This document shows, piece by piece, positions 33,592 to 43,030 of a DNA stretch of 64,000 bases. Each line of letters begins with the position of its first letter. The first letter of the stretch is position 1. Origin of the DNA: an uncultured Lachnospiraceae bacterium (GTDB lineage Bacteria; Bacillota; Clostridia; Lachnospirales; Lachnospiraceae); assembly GCA_947086895.1 (NCBI GenBank), contig CAMUAR010000008.1, positions 26,167-90,166 on the forward strand. Reading direction: 5' to 3'. The translations under genes and the position numbers were made by a program. Under the pieces are notes generated by a model that worked only from the letters and a program-made list of their open reading frames with translations, did not search any database and was not told the DNA's origin.

Positions 33592-35334
33592 ATGAAAAAG
33601 CTTTCGAGCTATATTCTGCACTACTGGTATGCTTACCTGTTTGCAATTATATGTCTTTTGCTGCAGGTAGGTTTGGATATGCTGGCGCCGCAGGTGACTC
33701 GGCAGATTGTGGACAATGTGATCGGTGAGGGGAAAATCGATCTTCTGACACCACTTTTGTTTACAATATTTTTTATTGGTCTTGGCAGATGTGTGTTTGG
33801 TTATACAAAGGAATTTACCTTTGACTGTATTGGTTCAAAAATCGGCATGGATATGCGGAGAAATTTATTTCAACACATACAAAAATTGTCGATCAACTAT
33901 TTTGACAATACCAATACAGGCGAGCTGATGTCCCGTGTAAAAGATGATATTGATAATATCTGGAGCGCGGTCGGCTTTATTGGCATGCTGATTTTGGAGG
34001 TAATTTTTCATACGTCAATCGTTATTTACTGTATGCTGCATATCAGCGTAAAATTGGCGGTAGTACCGCTTATTATGATGCCTGTAGTAGCTGTAATTGC
34101 GATTTTGATGGAAAAGAAACTGGATAAAGTGTATGAAGATATTTCGGATGAGAATGCAAAATTAAATACTGTGGCTCAGGAAAATTTGGCTGGAGTTCGC
34201 ACGGTAAAAGCATTTGCCAGAGAAAAGTATGAAATTACAAAATTTCTCTCTCATAACAAGAGATATTACGAGTTGAATATGCGGCAGAGTAAGGTATTTA
34301 TCCGCTATCAGCCGCTGGTGCAGTTTATCACAAGACTGCTTCCGATCTTTGTTATTATTTATGGGGGATATTTAAAGATTAAAGGAGAGATTTCGCTTGG
34401 CGAGCTGGCAGCGTTTACAGAATACGCAAACAATATTATCTGGCCGATGGAAATGCTTGGCTGGCTGTCGAATTCATTTGCGTCGGCGGTTGCTTCCAAC
34501 AAGAAGCTGAAAAAGATTTATGGTGAAAAGGCGACGATCACCGAGAGAGAAAATCCAGTGATTCTTCCGCAGGTAGAAGGGCATGTGACCTTTGATCATG
34601 TGTCGTTTGGACTGGATGGAAAAGAGATTTTAAAGGATATTTCTTTTGACCTTCCCGCGGGTAAAACCATCGGCATTATGGGGGCTACTGGTTCTGGCAA
34701 ATCCTCGATTATCACGCTGCTGCAGAGGTTCTATGACACAGAGAAAGGCGAGATTCGGCTTGATAATGTGCCGATTCAGGACTTAACGCTGCGTCAGCTG
34801 CGAAAAAGCATTTCTCCGGTTATGCAGGATGTATTTTTATTTTCCGATACGATCAATTCAAATGTAAAGCTTGGCAAGCGGGCGAACACGCACAACGATC
34901 TTGTCCAAAAAGCTTTGGAGCGCGCACAGGCAAAAGATTTTATTGAACGTATGGAAGAGCAGTATGAAACCCAGATCGGGGAGCGCGGCGTCGGGCTGTC
35001 CGGCGGTCAGAAACAGCGGATCAGTATGGCGCGCGCATTTGCAAAGAAGTCGCCGATTCTTGTATTGGATGATTCTACTTCAGCGCTTGATATGGAAACA
35101 GAACATCAGATTCAGGAAAATCTGCTTGGGTTTAACGATACGACAAAGATTGTAATTGCACATCGTATTTCGGCAGTCCGGCATGCGGATGAAATTCTTG
35201 TGCTGCGGGATGGAGGTATTGCAGAGCGCGGCACGCATGAGCAGCTGTTGGAAAAGAAGGGGCTGTATTATGATACTTATATGGCGCAGTACGGTGAAAC
35301 GTTAGAGCAGCTAAAAGGATTTGTGACAGCGTAA
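33592..35334 (+). CDS. ABC exporter half-transporter, subunit 1 (degenerate NBD site)
   Basis: Membrane exporter subunit of 580 residues: six membrane helices in residues 1-320 and a nucleotide-binding domain after that. Walker A is GATGSGKSS near residue 364, the signature is intact LSGGQKQR near 469, but Walker B ends in LVLDDSTSALD, with Asp where the catalytic Glu is expected. That makes it the degenerate-site partner of a heterodimer. ATG 33592 chosen for AAAGGGG upstream and because the upstream reading is not membrane-like. Its partner follows 240 bp downstream, with an inverted-repeat element in between. Substrate unknown; such pairs export drugs, peptides or lipids. Confidence 0.92.
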   Translation: MKKLSSYILHYWYAYLFAIICLLLQVGLDMLAPQVTRQIVDNVIGEGKIDLLTPLLFTIFFIGLGRCVFGYTKEFTFDCIGSKIGMDMRRNLFQHIQKLSINYFDNTNTGELMSRVKDDIDNIWSAVGFIGMLILEVIFHTSIVIYCMLHISVKLAVVPLIMMPVVAVIAILMEKKLDKVYEDISDENAKLNTVAQENLAGVRTVKAFAREKYEITKFLSHNKRYYELNMRQSKVFIRYQPLVQFITRLLPIFVIIYGGYLKIKGEISLGELAAFTEYANNIIWPMEMLGWLSNSFASAVASNKKLKKIYGEKATITERENPVILPQVEGHVTFDHVSFGLDGKEILKDISFDLPAGKTIGIMGATGSGKSSIITLLQRFYDTEKGEIRLDNVPIQDLTLRQLRKSISPVMQDVFLFSDTINSNVKLGKRANTHNDLVQKALERAQAKDFIERMEEQYETQIGERGVGLSGGQKQRISMARAFAKKSPILVLDDSTSALDMETEHQIQENLLGFNDTTKIVIAHRISAVRHADEILVLRDGGIAERGTHEQLLEKKGLYYDTYMAQYGETLEQLKGFVTA

Positions 35335-35465
35335 GGTGTATTGGAAAAATAAAAATCGCACAAAAGAAAATCAAAAAACATTCAACAAAAATGAAAACCA
35401 ATTGATGGAAAGAACCATAAAGAATTTTTGATTTACAGGTGTTAAGCAATATTTTTCAATGATGG
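35335..35465. repeat. inverted-repeat element between the ABC genes
   Basis: The left part (35335-35378) matches 61312-61355 closely, both containing GAAAAATAAAAATCGCACAA. Left ATTGGAAAAATA and right TATTTTTCAAT form imperfect terminal inverted repeats 131 bp apart. It looks like a miniature element sharing one end with the element at 61310. Confidence 0.55.
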
Positions 35466-35574
35466 ATTTTGTTCTATAAATTTTTTATTCTAATTAAAAA
35501 GAATACTGCAATTTACAGAAAGATAAACGGTATGGAAATATTATTTTGCAGTATCTCTGGAAACGAGGATTTTT

Positions 35575-37353
35575 ATGGCAGTAAATACCGTCCGCGAGGA
35601 CGAAACATTAAAAACAGCGGGAAAGGGCGTGACGCTTCTGCGCTTGTTCCGATACTTGCTGTCCTACAAAAAAATGATTGTGTTCGTTATCTTTATTATG
35701 CTCTGCACCGTCAACATAAGCCTTGTAAATCCGCTGATTATCGAACGTGCAATCAATGTTGATATCAAAAATAATGATATTGACAGTCTGTTAAAATTGG
35801 GCGCTGCAGCGCTGATTCTTAATATTGCAATGATTCTTCTCATTAAATTGCGCATGTATTTGATGGCGAAAATGTCGAACGACGTGCTGGTAAAAATTCG
35901 TAATGAATTGTACAAACATATACAGACGCTGAGTTTTTCTTTTTTTGACAGCCGTCCAACGGGAAAAATTCTGGCGCGCATTATCGGGGATGTCAATTCA
36001 TTGAAGGATGTTTTATCAAACAGTGTGACTACTTTAATTCCAGATTTTTTGACTGTGTGCGCGGTTGTTTTGATTATGGTGTTTAAAAACTGGAAACTTG
36101 CGCTGGCGGCGTTAAGCTCTCTGCCGCTTATGATTGTCGGGGTGCTTTTTGTACAGACAAAATCTCATGTTCGCTGGCAGATTCATCGAAAGAAAAGTTC
36201 AAATTTAAACGCATTTATTCATGAGGATGTTTCAGGAATGCGTGTGATACAAAGTTTTTCCGCGGAAGATGAAACCGAAGAAACATTTGACGAGCTGCTT
36301 TTGGAACATCGAAGTTCTTTTGTAAATGCCTGCCGGTTTGCGGATGCGTTTGGTCCGGTTGTGGATTTTTGCTGGGGGCTTGGGACATTATGCATGTATT
36401 ATGTCGGGGTGAAAATGCTGGGCAGCGAGGTGGCTCCCGTCGGAACTTTGCTGGCATTTGGAACTTATATTTCAATGTTCTGGAATCCGATTATGAACTT
36501 AAGCAATTTCTATAATCAGCTTATCACGAATATTGCAGGTGCGGAGCGCATTTTTGAAATTCTTGATACTGAGCCGGAAATTGCTGACCAGGAGGGCGTG
36601 GCGCAGCTTCCAGAAATTCGCGGTGAAGTGGAATTTAAAAATGTATCGTTTGCTTATGACAAGGATACGCAGGTGCTGGACAATGTAAGCTTTAAAATTC
36701 ATCCGGGCGAGACGATTGCGCTTGTCGGTCCGACCGGAGCGGGAAAAACAACAATTGTCAATTTAATCAGTCGTTTTTATGATGTGACAGGCGGAGCTAT
36801 TTTTATTGATGGGCATGATATTAGAGAAGTATCAATAGAGAGCCTTCGTCAGAAAATGGGAATTATGACACAGGAAAATTTCCTGTTTTCCGGCACAATC
36901 AAAGATAATATCCGCTATGGGCGGCTTGATGCGACGGACGAAGAAATTATGGATGCAGCGAAGATCGTAAATGCGCATGAGTTTATTATAAAGATGGAAA
37001 AGGGTTATGACACGGAACTAAAAGAGCGCGGGGCAGGTCTTTCCATTGGACAAAGGCAGCTTTTGGCGTTTGCACGCACAATGATTTCTATGCCAAAGAT
37101 TCTGATTTTGGATGAAGCGACTTCCAGTATTGATACGCACACAGAACGTATGGTACAAAAGGGAATCGACGCGCTGCTTGCAGGAAGAACATCGTTTGTG
37201 ATCGCGCACCGCCTTTCTACAATCCAGAAAGCCGACCGGATTTTTGTTATTGATAAGGGCGGAATTGTCGAGCAGGGCAGCGCAAAAGAACTGATCGAGA
37301 AAAAAGGCGCATATTATGAATTGTATATGGCGCAGTTTAAGGAAATAGCATAA
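35575..37353 (+). CDS. ABC exporter half-transporter, subunit 2 (catalytic NBD site)
   Basis: Membrane subunit of 592 residues with six helices and a C-terminal ATPase domain. Walker A is GPTGAGKTT near residue 386, Walker B is ILILDEATSS with the catalytic Glu, while the signature is altered to LSIGQRQL. Combined with subunit 1, one composite ATP site has Asp plus LSIGQ (degenerate) and the other has Glu plus LSGGQ (active). This is the pattern of asymmetric heterodimeric exporters. CGAGGATTTTT precedes the ATG. A hairpin at 37382-37415 ends the pair. Confidence 0.92.
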   Translation: MAVNTVREDETLKTAGKGVTLLRLFRYLLSYKKMIVFVIFIMLCTVNISLVNPLIIERAINVDIKNNDIDSLLKLGAAALILNIAMILLIKLRMYLMAKMSNDVLVKIRNELYKHIQTLSFSFFDSRPTGKILARIIGDVNSLKDVLSNSVTTLIPDFLTVCAVVLIMVFKNWKLALAALSSLPLMIVGVLFVQTKSHVRWQIHRKKSSNLNAFIHEDVSGMRVIQSFSAEDETEETFDELLLEHRSSFVNACRFADAFGPVVDFCWGLGTLCMYYVGVKMLGSEVAPVGTLLAFGTYISMFWNPIMNLSNFYNQLITNIAGAERIFEILDTEPEIADQEGVAQLPEIRGEVEFKNVSFAYDKDTQVLDNVSFKIHPGETIALVGPTGAGKTTIVNLISRFYDVTGGAIFIDGHDIREVSIESLRQKMGIMTQENFLFSGTIKDNIRYGRLDATDEEIMDAAKIVNAHEFIIKMEKGYDTELKERGAGLSIGQRQLLAFARTMISMPKILILDEATSSIDTHTERMVQKGIDALLAGRTSFVIAHRLSTIQKADRIFVIDKGGIVEQGSAKELIEKKGAYYELYMAQFKEIA

Positions 37354-37381
37354 TTTTTATTTTGGATTTGATAGAAAAATT

Positions 37382-37415
37382 CCCACTTGTCAAAGCACTT
37401 GTTTTGACAAGTGGG
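37382..37415. terminator. hairpin after the ABC exporter genes
   Basis: Perfect 13-bp stem CCCACTTGTCAAA / TTTGACAAGTGGG. The following TAATTTG is only partly T-rich; A-rich sequence on the other side would also suit the minus strand. Confidence 0.65.
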
Positions 37416-37451
37416 TAATTTGCATAAGACAGGGGGAAAATAAGAGGCAAT

Positions 37452-38369
37452 ATGAAAAATATAATTACAAAACAGTTTCAAATATTAACAGATATCAATC
37501 TTGCATGGGATTTTATGACGGATGTATATGAACCACATTTTGCGAATGGAGCGGCGGCGCCATTTTTTGAGTATGCGCTTACATCGACATGGATGAATAA
37601 AGAATATCTTTATCTGGACAGGTTTTGGATTGAGAATAACAGAGTAGTAGGTTTTGTATTTACAGAATCCACCGTTACAAGCATCTTTTTTAATTTGCGT
37701 CCAGGATATGAGGAACTCGCTGATGAGATGGTTTGCTATGCGGAAAGTCATTTTCCAGACTTTGGAGATGGAAAGGAAATGATAATTTTTTCAGGTCAGA
37801 AAGCTCTGATACAAGCAGTAGAAAAACGAGGTTATAAGCTGTCTTATGAAAATGTAGACCTGCTGTTTGATTTTAGAAAATCGAAATTAAATTATGATCT
37901 TCCAGAAGGATTTCATTTTGTTGATCCGCTTTCGATTGACACATTAAAACTTGCAAAATGTACATGGAATGGTTTTAATGCCGAGGAATTAGGACCTTTT
38001 GAAAATTGGGATAATCCGAATTCTGAGAATTCCATGAATCCTTATAAATCATATCAGGGAATTGTAAGTTCTGCGATTGCACCGCCGCCGCATTCAACCT
38101 ATAAATATAATGTTATTATTGCAAATAGAGATGAAGATTATGTATGTTTTTCAGGAATGTGGTGGGTTTCAGAGAATAAACTTGCCTATATGGAACCGCT
38201 GTGTACCGTGCCAAAATATCGAAAAAAAGGACTGGCAGCAGCGGCACTTACACAGCATTATCGGCGTTTAAAAATGCTGGGAGCAGAATATATGACAGGC
38301 GGCGGCAATGATTTTTATAAAAGAATAGGTTACGAAGATGAGATACATTGGCTTCATTGGAAAAAATAA
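37452..38369 (+). CDS. large GNAT acetyltransferase, two-domain
   Basis: Cytosolic protein of 305 residues. The C-terminal half is a clear GNAT domain: AYMEPLCTVPKYRKKGLAAAALTQHYRRLK (acetyl-CoA loop RKKGLAAA) and MTGGGNDFYKRIGYE. The N-terminal half resembles a weaker GNAT copy, from WDFMTDVYEPHF to RGYKLSYEN. Such two-domain proteins are common in Clostridia and of unknown substrate. A possible ribosome site is AGGGGG 14 bases upstream or AGAGG nearer the ATG. First gene of the acetyltransferase-rich stretch. Confidence 0.75.
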   Translation: MKNIITKQFQILTDINLAWDFMTDVYEPHFANGAAAPFFEYALTSTWMNKEYLYLDRFWIENNRVVGFVFTESTVTSIFFNLRPGYEELADEMVCYAESHFPDFGDGKEMIIFSGQKALIQAVEKRGYKLSYENVDLLFDFRKSKLNYDLPEGFHFVDPLSIDTLKLAKCTWNGFNAEELGPFENWDNPNSENSMNPYKSYQGIVSSAIAPPPHSTYKYNVIIANRDEDYVCFSGMWWVSENKLAYMEPLCTVPKYRKKGLAAAALTQHYRRLKMLGAEYMTGGGNDFYKRIGYEDEIHWLHWKK

Positions 38370-38456
38370 AGTTTTTATACAATATATTGCGCGGATAAAA
38401 AATTTTTATATATCATGATATTTATAAGAAAAATATAATGAAGAAAAGTGAAAAAT

Positions 38457-38921
38457 ATGATAAGATTAGTTGATGTTGATGAAGAAAATTTTTTGGATAT
38501 TGTGCGTCTGCGCGTCGAAGAAAATCAGACAGGATTTCTTGACAGTGCGCAGGGGATATTGGCGCGGGGATATGTTTACCGCAAAAACAGAGCGCGGGTA
38601 ATCGGCATTGCATATAACCAGAAGATCGTGGGAGTCGCACTGGTAAAAGATATGGATGAAGAACCCGCCTGCTATGATTTACAGCAGTTTATGATTGACC
38701 GGAATTTTCAAAATAAGGGATATGGAACACAGAGTCTTCGCCAGATTCTTTTTGAGCTGGAACAGGAAAGAAAATACAACTGTGTTGAAGTCTGCGTCAA
38801 ACAAAATGATGCTCAGGCTCTTAGAGTTTATGAAAAAGCAGGATTTCAGGATACCGGATATATTGACGAGAGAGTGCCAGATTGTCTTAATCTTGTATAT
38901 TATTTTAAAAACAATAAATAA
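38457..38921 (+). CDS. GNAT acetyltransferase, diamine/spermidine-acetyltransferase-like
   Basis: Protein of 154 residues with the GNAT loop QNKGYGTQSLRQIL and the tail NDAQALRVYEKAGFQDTGY. The beginning IRLVDVDEENFLDIVRLRV and the FLDSAQG stretch resemble the SpeG/BltD group that acetylates polyamines. ATG 38457 is used; GTG 38448 is an alternative, and neither has a strong ribosome site. Substrate is inferred only. Confidence 0.75.
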   Translation: MIRLVDVDEENFLDIVRLRVEENQTGFLDSAQGILARGYVYRKNRARVIGIAYNQKIVGVALVKDMDEEPACYDLQQFMIDRNFQNKGYGTQSLRQILFELEQERKYNCVEVCVKQNDAQALRVYEKAGFQDTGYIDERVPDCLNLVYYFKNNK

Positions 38922-38977
38922 ATATCGTTTTCTGCGAAAACGCCGCATACATGACGGATTGGAATTAGGGAGGCACT

Positions 38978-39877
38978 ATGAGAACAGAACAGGAAATGTA
39001 TCATTTAATTTTAAAAACTGCACAGCAGGATAAGCGAATACGGGCAGTTTATCTGGAAGGTTCACGGACAAATCAAAATGTTCCAAAAGATATTTTTCAG
39101 GATTATGATGTAGTTTATGTAGTGCATGAAACAAAAAGTTTTATCGAAGATAGAGAATGGATGGAACGTACCTTTGGAAAAGTCTTATATATGCAGCTTC
39201 CAGATGAATTCCCACAAGTATTTCCTGATGAAAATATTGATATTACAAAGTCTTATGGATGGCTTGTGCAGTTTGCGGAGGGCAGCAGGATTGATTTGCA
39301 TGTACAGACGATAGAATTTGCAAAAGAAAATATTTTTAATGATTCTCTTCGCAAAATTTTATTGGACAAGGATAATATTTTCCCTGAAATACCAGAAGCA
39401 AGCGACCGTGATTACTGGGTGAAAAAACCTGATTTTCAGGAGTATGTCTGCACCTGCAATGAATTTTGGTGGTGCTTAAACAATGTTGCGAAAGGTCTTT
39501 GGCGTGAAGAATTAACCTATGTGCAGGATATGGTAAATCATGTAGTGCGCAGACAGCTTACAAAGCTTTTATCATGGAAGATCGGGCTTATCACCGACTG
39601 GTCTGTTTCTATTGGAAAATCGGGGAAATATATGTACCGTTTTCTTCCGAAAGAGGATTGGGAAAAGTATCTTTCAACATGGTTTTCCTGCGATGTGCAT
39701 GAAGCGTGGGACGCAGTGCTGCGAATGTGTGATCTGTTTGATAAGACAGCGAGAGAAGTTGCGGCAGGTCTTGGCTGTACATACAATGAAAAAGAAGCGT
39801 TGGGAAGTTTATCGTATTTAAAACATGTAAGGGAACTGCCAAAGGACGCAAAGGAAGTTTGCACGATGATTTTGTAA
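38978..39877 (+). CDS. ANT(6)-like aminoglycoside nucleotidyltransferase
   Basis: Protein of 299 residues, close to the AadE / ANT(6)-I family that adenylylates streptomycin at position 6. The nucleotidyltransferase core is LEGSRTNQNVPKD with DYDVVYVV (metal-binding Asp pair); IDLHVQT gives the third acidic residue. The C-terminal domain has EFWWCLNNVAKGLWREEL, as in the family. TAGGGAGGCACT is the ribosome site. Chromosomal relatives in gut Clostridia often have unknown activity, so resistance is possible but not shown. Confidence 0.85.
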   Translation: MRTEQEMYHLILKTAQQDKRIRAVYLEGSRTNQNVPKDIFQDYDVVYVVHETKSFIEDREWMERTFGKVLYMQLPDEFPQVFPDENIDITKSYGWLVQFAEGSRIDLHVQTIEFAKENIFNDSLRKILLDKDNIFPEIPEASDRDYWVKKPDFQEYVCTCNEFWWCLNNVAKGLWREELTYVQDMVNHVVRRQLTKLLSWKIGLITDWSVSIGKSGKYMYRFLPKEDWEKYLSTWFSCDVHEAWDAVLRMCDLFDKTAREVAAGLGCTYNEKEALGSLSYLKHVRELPKDAKEVCTMIL

Positions 39878-39935
39878 TTGCAGCAAGTGCTTTTATTTAG
39901 AACATTTGGCGTATGAAAGAAAGGATTTCATTATT

Positions 39936-40409
39936 ATGAGACGCAGTGACAGAGAAATTAAAAATATAGACGAAATACTTAAAGTAATGGAAAAATGCGA
40001 TGTATGTCGTTTGGCATTGAATGATAAAGAAAGCGGTTTTCCTTATATTCTGCCGTTAAATTTTGGTATAAAACAGGAAGGCGAACAGATTATTTTGTAT
40101 TTTCACGGAGCAGCGGAAGGAAAAAAATATAAATTGATTGCAGAAGATAACCGGGCAAGTTTTGAGATGGATTGCTCGCATCAATTAGTTATAGATAAAA
40201 TTTCTTGTAATTGCACGATGAATTATGAGAGTGTAATTGGAAAGGGAAGAATAGAACTTGTTTGTGAGGAGGAAAAACAAGATGCTTTGCTTTTTCTGAT
40301 GCAGCATTACAGGAAAGGGGATTTCCCGTTTAATAAAACGGTTCTGCCACAGACTGTAGTACTAAAGCTGACCGTGGAAGAGCTAAGTGGAAAAAGGCGG
40401 TTAAAGTAG
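39936..40409 (+). CDS. pyridoxamine-5'-phosphate-oxidase-like flavoprotein (Nim-like)
   Basis: Protein of 157 residues of the split-barrel FMN-binding fold. It begins MRRSDREIKNIDEILKV, continues with CDVCRLALNDKESGFPYILP and ILYFHGAAEGKKYKL, all typical of the family that includes the nitroimidazole-resistance protein NimA. ATG 39936 follows AAGGA after some ten bases. Whether it reduces nitro compounds cannot be read from sequence. It directly follows the ANT(6)-like gene. Confidence 0.8.
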   Translation: MRRSDREIKNIDEILKVMEKCDVCRLALNDKESGFPYILPLNFGIKQEGEQIILYFHGAAEGKKYKLIAEDNRASFEMDCSHQLVIDKISCNCTMNYESVIGKGRIELVCEEEKQDALLFLMQHYRKGDFPFNKTVLPQTVVLKLTVEELSGKRRLK

Positions 40410-40451
40410 AACGAAGACGATTTCTTTATCAATCGTAGGAAGCGAGGATTT

Positions 40452-41087
40452 ATGAAACAAGATATTATTGCAATTACCACAAAATATTTATCTCCGAAAG
40501 AACTGGCTTATCGGTTAAGATGTATGGCGGTTCTTGATATTATTATGAATTCAGAGGAAGATGCATGGCTGCGGCTGGTGCAGAAGTATTCTTCCGAAAA
40601 AGAAGCGTATCAGATCCGCAATGGCAGCGGTGATGAGATGGATATTTTTTTTGAGGAAAACGGAGTTTTTATTCGTGGATTTGATCATGAAAATAACTTG
40701 AATCAATTTGCTTCAGATGCATGGGATGAAAGTTTTTTTGCTGATACTTACGCAGGAGTTCCAAAAAATTTTTTGGATATTTATAAAGAGGAAGAACAAA
40801 AATTTTACATGACTTTTTGTATGTGGTATAATTATCAAGAAACATGCTGGAAGCAGAATATTACGGTGGGAAACGACGGCGGAAAGGATTATCTGCTTGA
40901 TTTTATCTGCGATGATGCAGAAGCTTGGGTCGAATGGGCGAAAGATTATTATGAAGTCAAGATCGATTTTCATATCGTGGAAAAAGTATTTAAAGGCAGC
41001 AGGCTGACGGAGGAAGAGATTCGTCAGTTAAATCCAAAGCGGGATGCAAAAGCGGCGCTTGAAGAAATTCTTGCAAATCATTTATAA
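40452..41087 (+). CDS. hypothetical acidic protein
   Basis: Protein of 211 residues with GCGAGGATTT as ribosome site. The first 30 residues (ITTKYLSPKELAYRLRCMA) are helical, the centre is rich in Trp, Tyr and acidic residues (DAWDESFFADTYAG, WYNYQETCWKQN), and the end is a short charged helix. No signal peptide, no catalytic motif seen. It looks like the small acidic immunity-type proteins scattered through this window, but I do not recognise a family. Confidence 0.6.
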   Translation: MKQDIIAITTKYLSPKELAYRLRCMAVLDIIMNSEEDAWLRLVQKYSSEKEAYQIRNGSGDEMDIFFEENGVFIRGFDHENNLNQFASDAWDESFFADTYAGVPKNFLDIYKEEEQKFYMTFCMWYNYQETCWKQNITVGNDGGKDYLLDFICDDAEAWVEWAKDYYEVKIDFHIVEKVFKGSRLTEEEIRQLNPKRDAKAALEEILANHL

Positions 41088-41384
41088 ATACAGGGATTTT
41101 TAAAAGGATATCTGAAAATTGTCTTTGTACGATTTGCAGTACCATTTATAAAAGTTTATATAAAAAGAAGAATGTATGGATGAAATATCCAAACGTTGTT
41201 TTCTCATTTATATTTGGAAGAAGAACAACAAAAGGTAATTGAGGATATCGACAGAATTATTTCTTGTGTGAAATCAATGATAGAGAAAAATAATTGATAA
41301 AGTTTACCATGATTGTTCTGCAAACCATTTTCAGAAATTTGGGTTTTTAAATCCAGTTTTGGTTTCACAAATAAGGGGAAAAGT
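41088..41384. other. gap with short coding remnant
   Basis: At about 41199-41297 one frame reads LEEEQQKVIEDIDRIISC and on to a TGA, a helical tail without a start; it is probably the end of a lost gene. Nothing else recognised. Confidence 0.3.
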
Positions 41385-41915
41385 ATGATTTATAATCAGA
41401 GCGATGAAATTTTAATTCGTAATTTACAAGAGGGTGATGCACAGATCATTACATACGAAGAAATTGCGCAGGGATGGGATGAAGAAGGAAGGCTTGACAA
41501 ATATTTTTTGCGTCTAAAAGATCAGGCAGAGGGCAGAGCAATTGCATTGGCTGCCGAATATCAAGGGAATGTGGCAGGATACATAAATATTTATCCAGAT
41601 TCAAAATGGGGAGCGTTTGCCGGATTAGGATATCCAGAAATCGTTGATTTTGGAGTGCTGGAAAAATACCGCAGACGCGGAATTGGAAGCCGATTGATGG
41701 ATGCTGCAGAAAAAATTGCGTCAAATTATGCAGATGTAGTTTATCTTGGTGTTGGTTTGCACAGCGGTTACGGGAGTGCGCAGCGCATGTATGTAAAGCG
41801 CGGCTATATCCCTGATGGAGGAGGCGTATGGTATAAAGATAAGCTGTGTATCCCATACGAGAAATGTTGTAATGATGATGAATTAGTATTATATATGTCA
41901 AAACAACTGTGTTAA
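41385..41915 (+). CDS. GNAT acetyltransferase
   Basis: Protein of 176 residues with a textbook GNAT core: IVDFGVLEKYRRRGIGSRLMDAAEK, where RRRGIGSRL is the acetyl-CoA loop, and the tail YGSAQRMYVKRGYIPDG. The N-terminus IRNLQEGDAQIITYEEIAQGW is usual for this clostridial subgroup. ATG 41385 is set by ATAAGGGGAAAAGT. Substrate unknown. Confidence 0.8.
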   Translation: MIYNQSDEILIRNLQEGDAQIITYEEIAQGWDEEGRLDKYFLRLKDQAEGRAIALAAEYQGNVAGYINIYPDSKWGAFAGLGYPEIVDFGVLEKYRRRGIGSRLMDAAEKIASNYADVVYLGVGLHSGYGSAQRMYVKRGYIPDGGGVWYKDKLCIPYEKCCNDDELVLYMSKQLC

Positions 41916-42142
41916 ATTTTGAAAAATGGCTGCTGTAAGCTTAAGGGGTTAAATGCTGGGGAAAAGCAGCAAAAAGCAGTACCTTGTGATATATGCTCTT
42001 TATGGGAATACGGGAGTTTTTTAGACAGATGGATATTTTGCATGTAGTATAACATGAACTGTGTTTTTGCAGAAATTTACAATATAAGGTTTATGTCGCC
42101 AGAAGGCAGTGCGTTTTTACATTCCGGCAGGGGGAGAATTCT

Positions 42143-42886
42143 ATGAAAAAACCAGAGATGATTCTTTTTGATTATGGGCATACGTTATTATATGAGCCAG
42201 ATTTTGACGCGCGAAGATGTGAGGAAGCGGTTCTTCCGTATATTATTGAAAATCCGCAGCAGGTTACCGCGGAACAAATTTTTGTGCATACACAGAAGCT
42301 TTTTGAAGAATTTGGAAAATACAGAAAACAGGGAATCGAAATCCACGAATGGCAGTTTATGCGTCTTGCATACGAATATCTTGGAATAAAGTTTAGCATT
42401 CCTTATGATGAATTGGAAGAAATAGAATGGAATGCGGCTTCCAAAGGTGCTGTTATGCCGGGAGTGCCGGAAATGCTTGATTATCTGAAAAAAAATAAAA
42501 TACGTTCCGCAGTAATCAGCAACATTGGATGGTCAGGAAAAGCTTTGACAAAACGGATTTCCCGGCTGCTTCCAGAAAATTCGTTTGAGTTTATTATCGC
42601 ATCAAGCGAATATGCAATTCGAAAACCCAATAAAATGATTTTTGAAATTGCGCTGCGAAAAGCCGGACTGTCCGCGGACCAAGTATGGTACTGCGGAGAT
42701 CGTATTGCGGCGGATGTAAAAGGTTCGCACAATGCCGGGATTTTTCCGGTATATTATACAGGCAGCACGCCGGAAGAAAAAAATAGTTTTGTCAGTCAGG
42801 AAAACGATAAGGAAATAAATTTCGATTATTTGCATATTTCGGATTGGAATGAATTGATAAAGGCTTTAAAACAATGTACGGAATAA
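42143..42886 (+). CDS. HAD-superfamily hydrolase
   Basis: Cytosolic phosphatase of 247 residues. Motif I is ILFDYGHTLL, with the second Asp of the usual DxD replaced by Gly-His; motif II is AVISNIGWSG, motif III the Lys of AIRKPNKMIFEIAL, motif IV WYCGDRIAADVKG. The missing second Asp (general acid) is as in some HAD sub-families with altered chemistry, so phosphatase activity is not certain. GCAGGGGGAG gives the ribosome site. Confidence 0.8.
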   Translation: MKKPEMILFDYGHTLLYEPDFDARRCEEAVLPYIIENPQQVTAEQIFVHTQKLFEEFGKYRKQGIEIHEWQFMRLAYEYLGIKFSIPYDELEEIEWNAASKGAVMPGVPEMLDYLKKNKIRSAVISNIGWSGKALTKRISRLLPENSFEFIIASSEYAIRKPNKMIFEIALRKAGLSADQVWYCGDRIAADVKGSHNAGIFPVYYTGSTPEEKNSFVSQENDKEINFDYLHISDWNELIKALKQCTE

Positions 42887-43030
42887 TTTGAGAATATAAA
42901 AGAAATTTTCAATCTTGCTTAAATGATATCTGAAAAAAGATATTTTGGTTAGGCGGCGGCTCTGTTTGCAGTATTGAAAAAGCATTATCAGAAGCAATAC
43001 AAAAGCACATTGAAAGAAAGGATTCCATTT

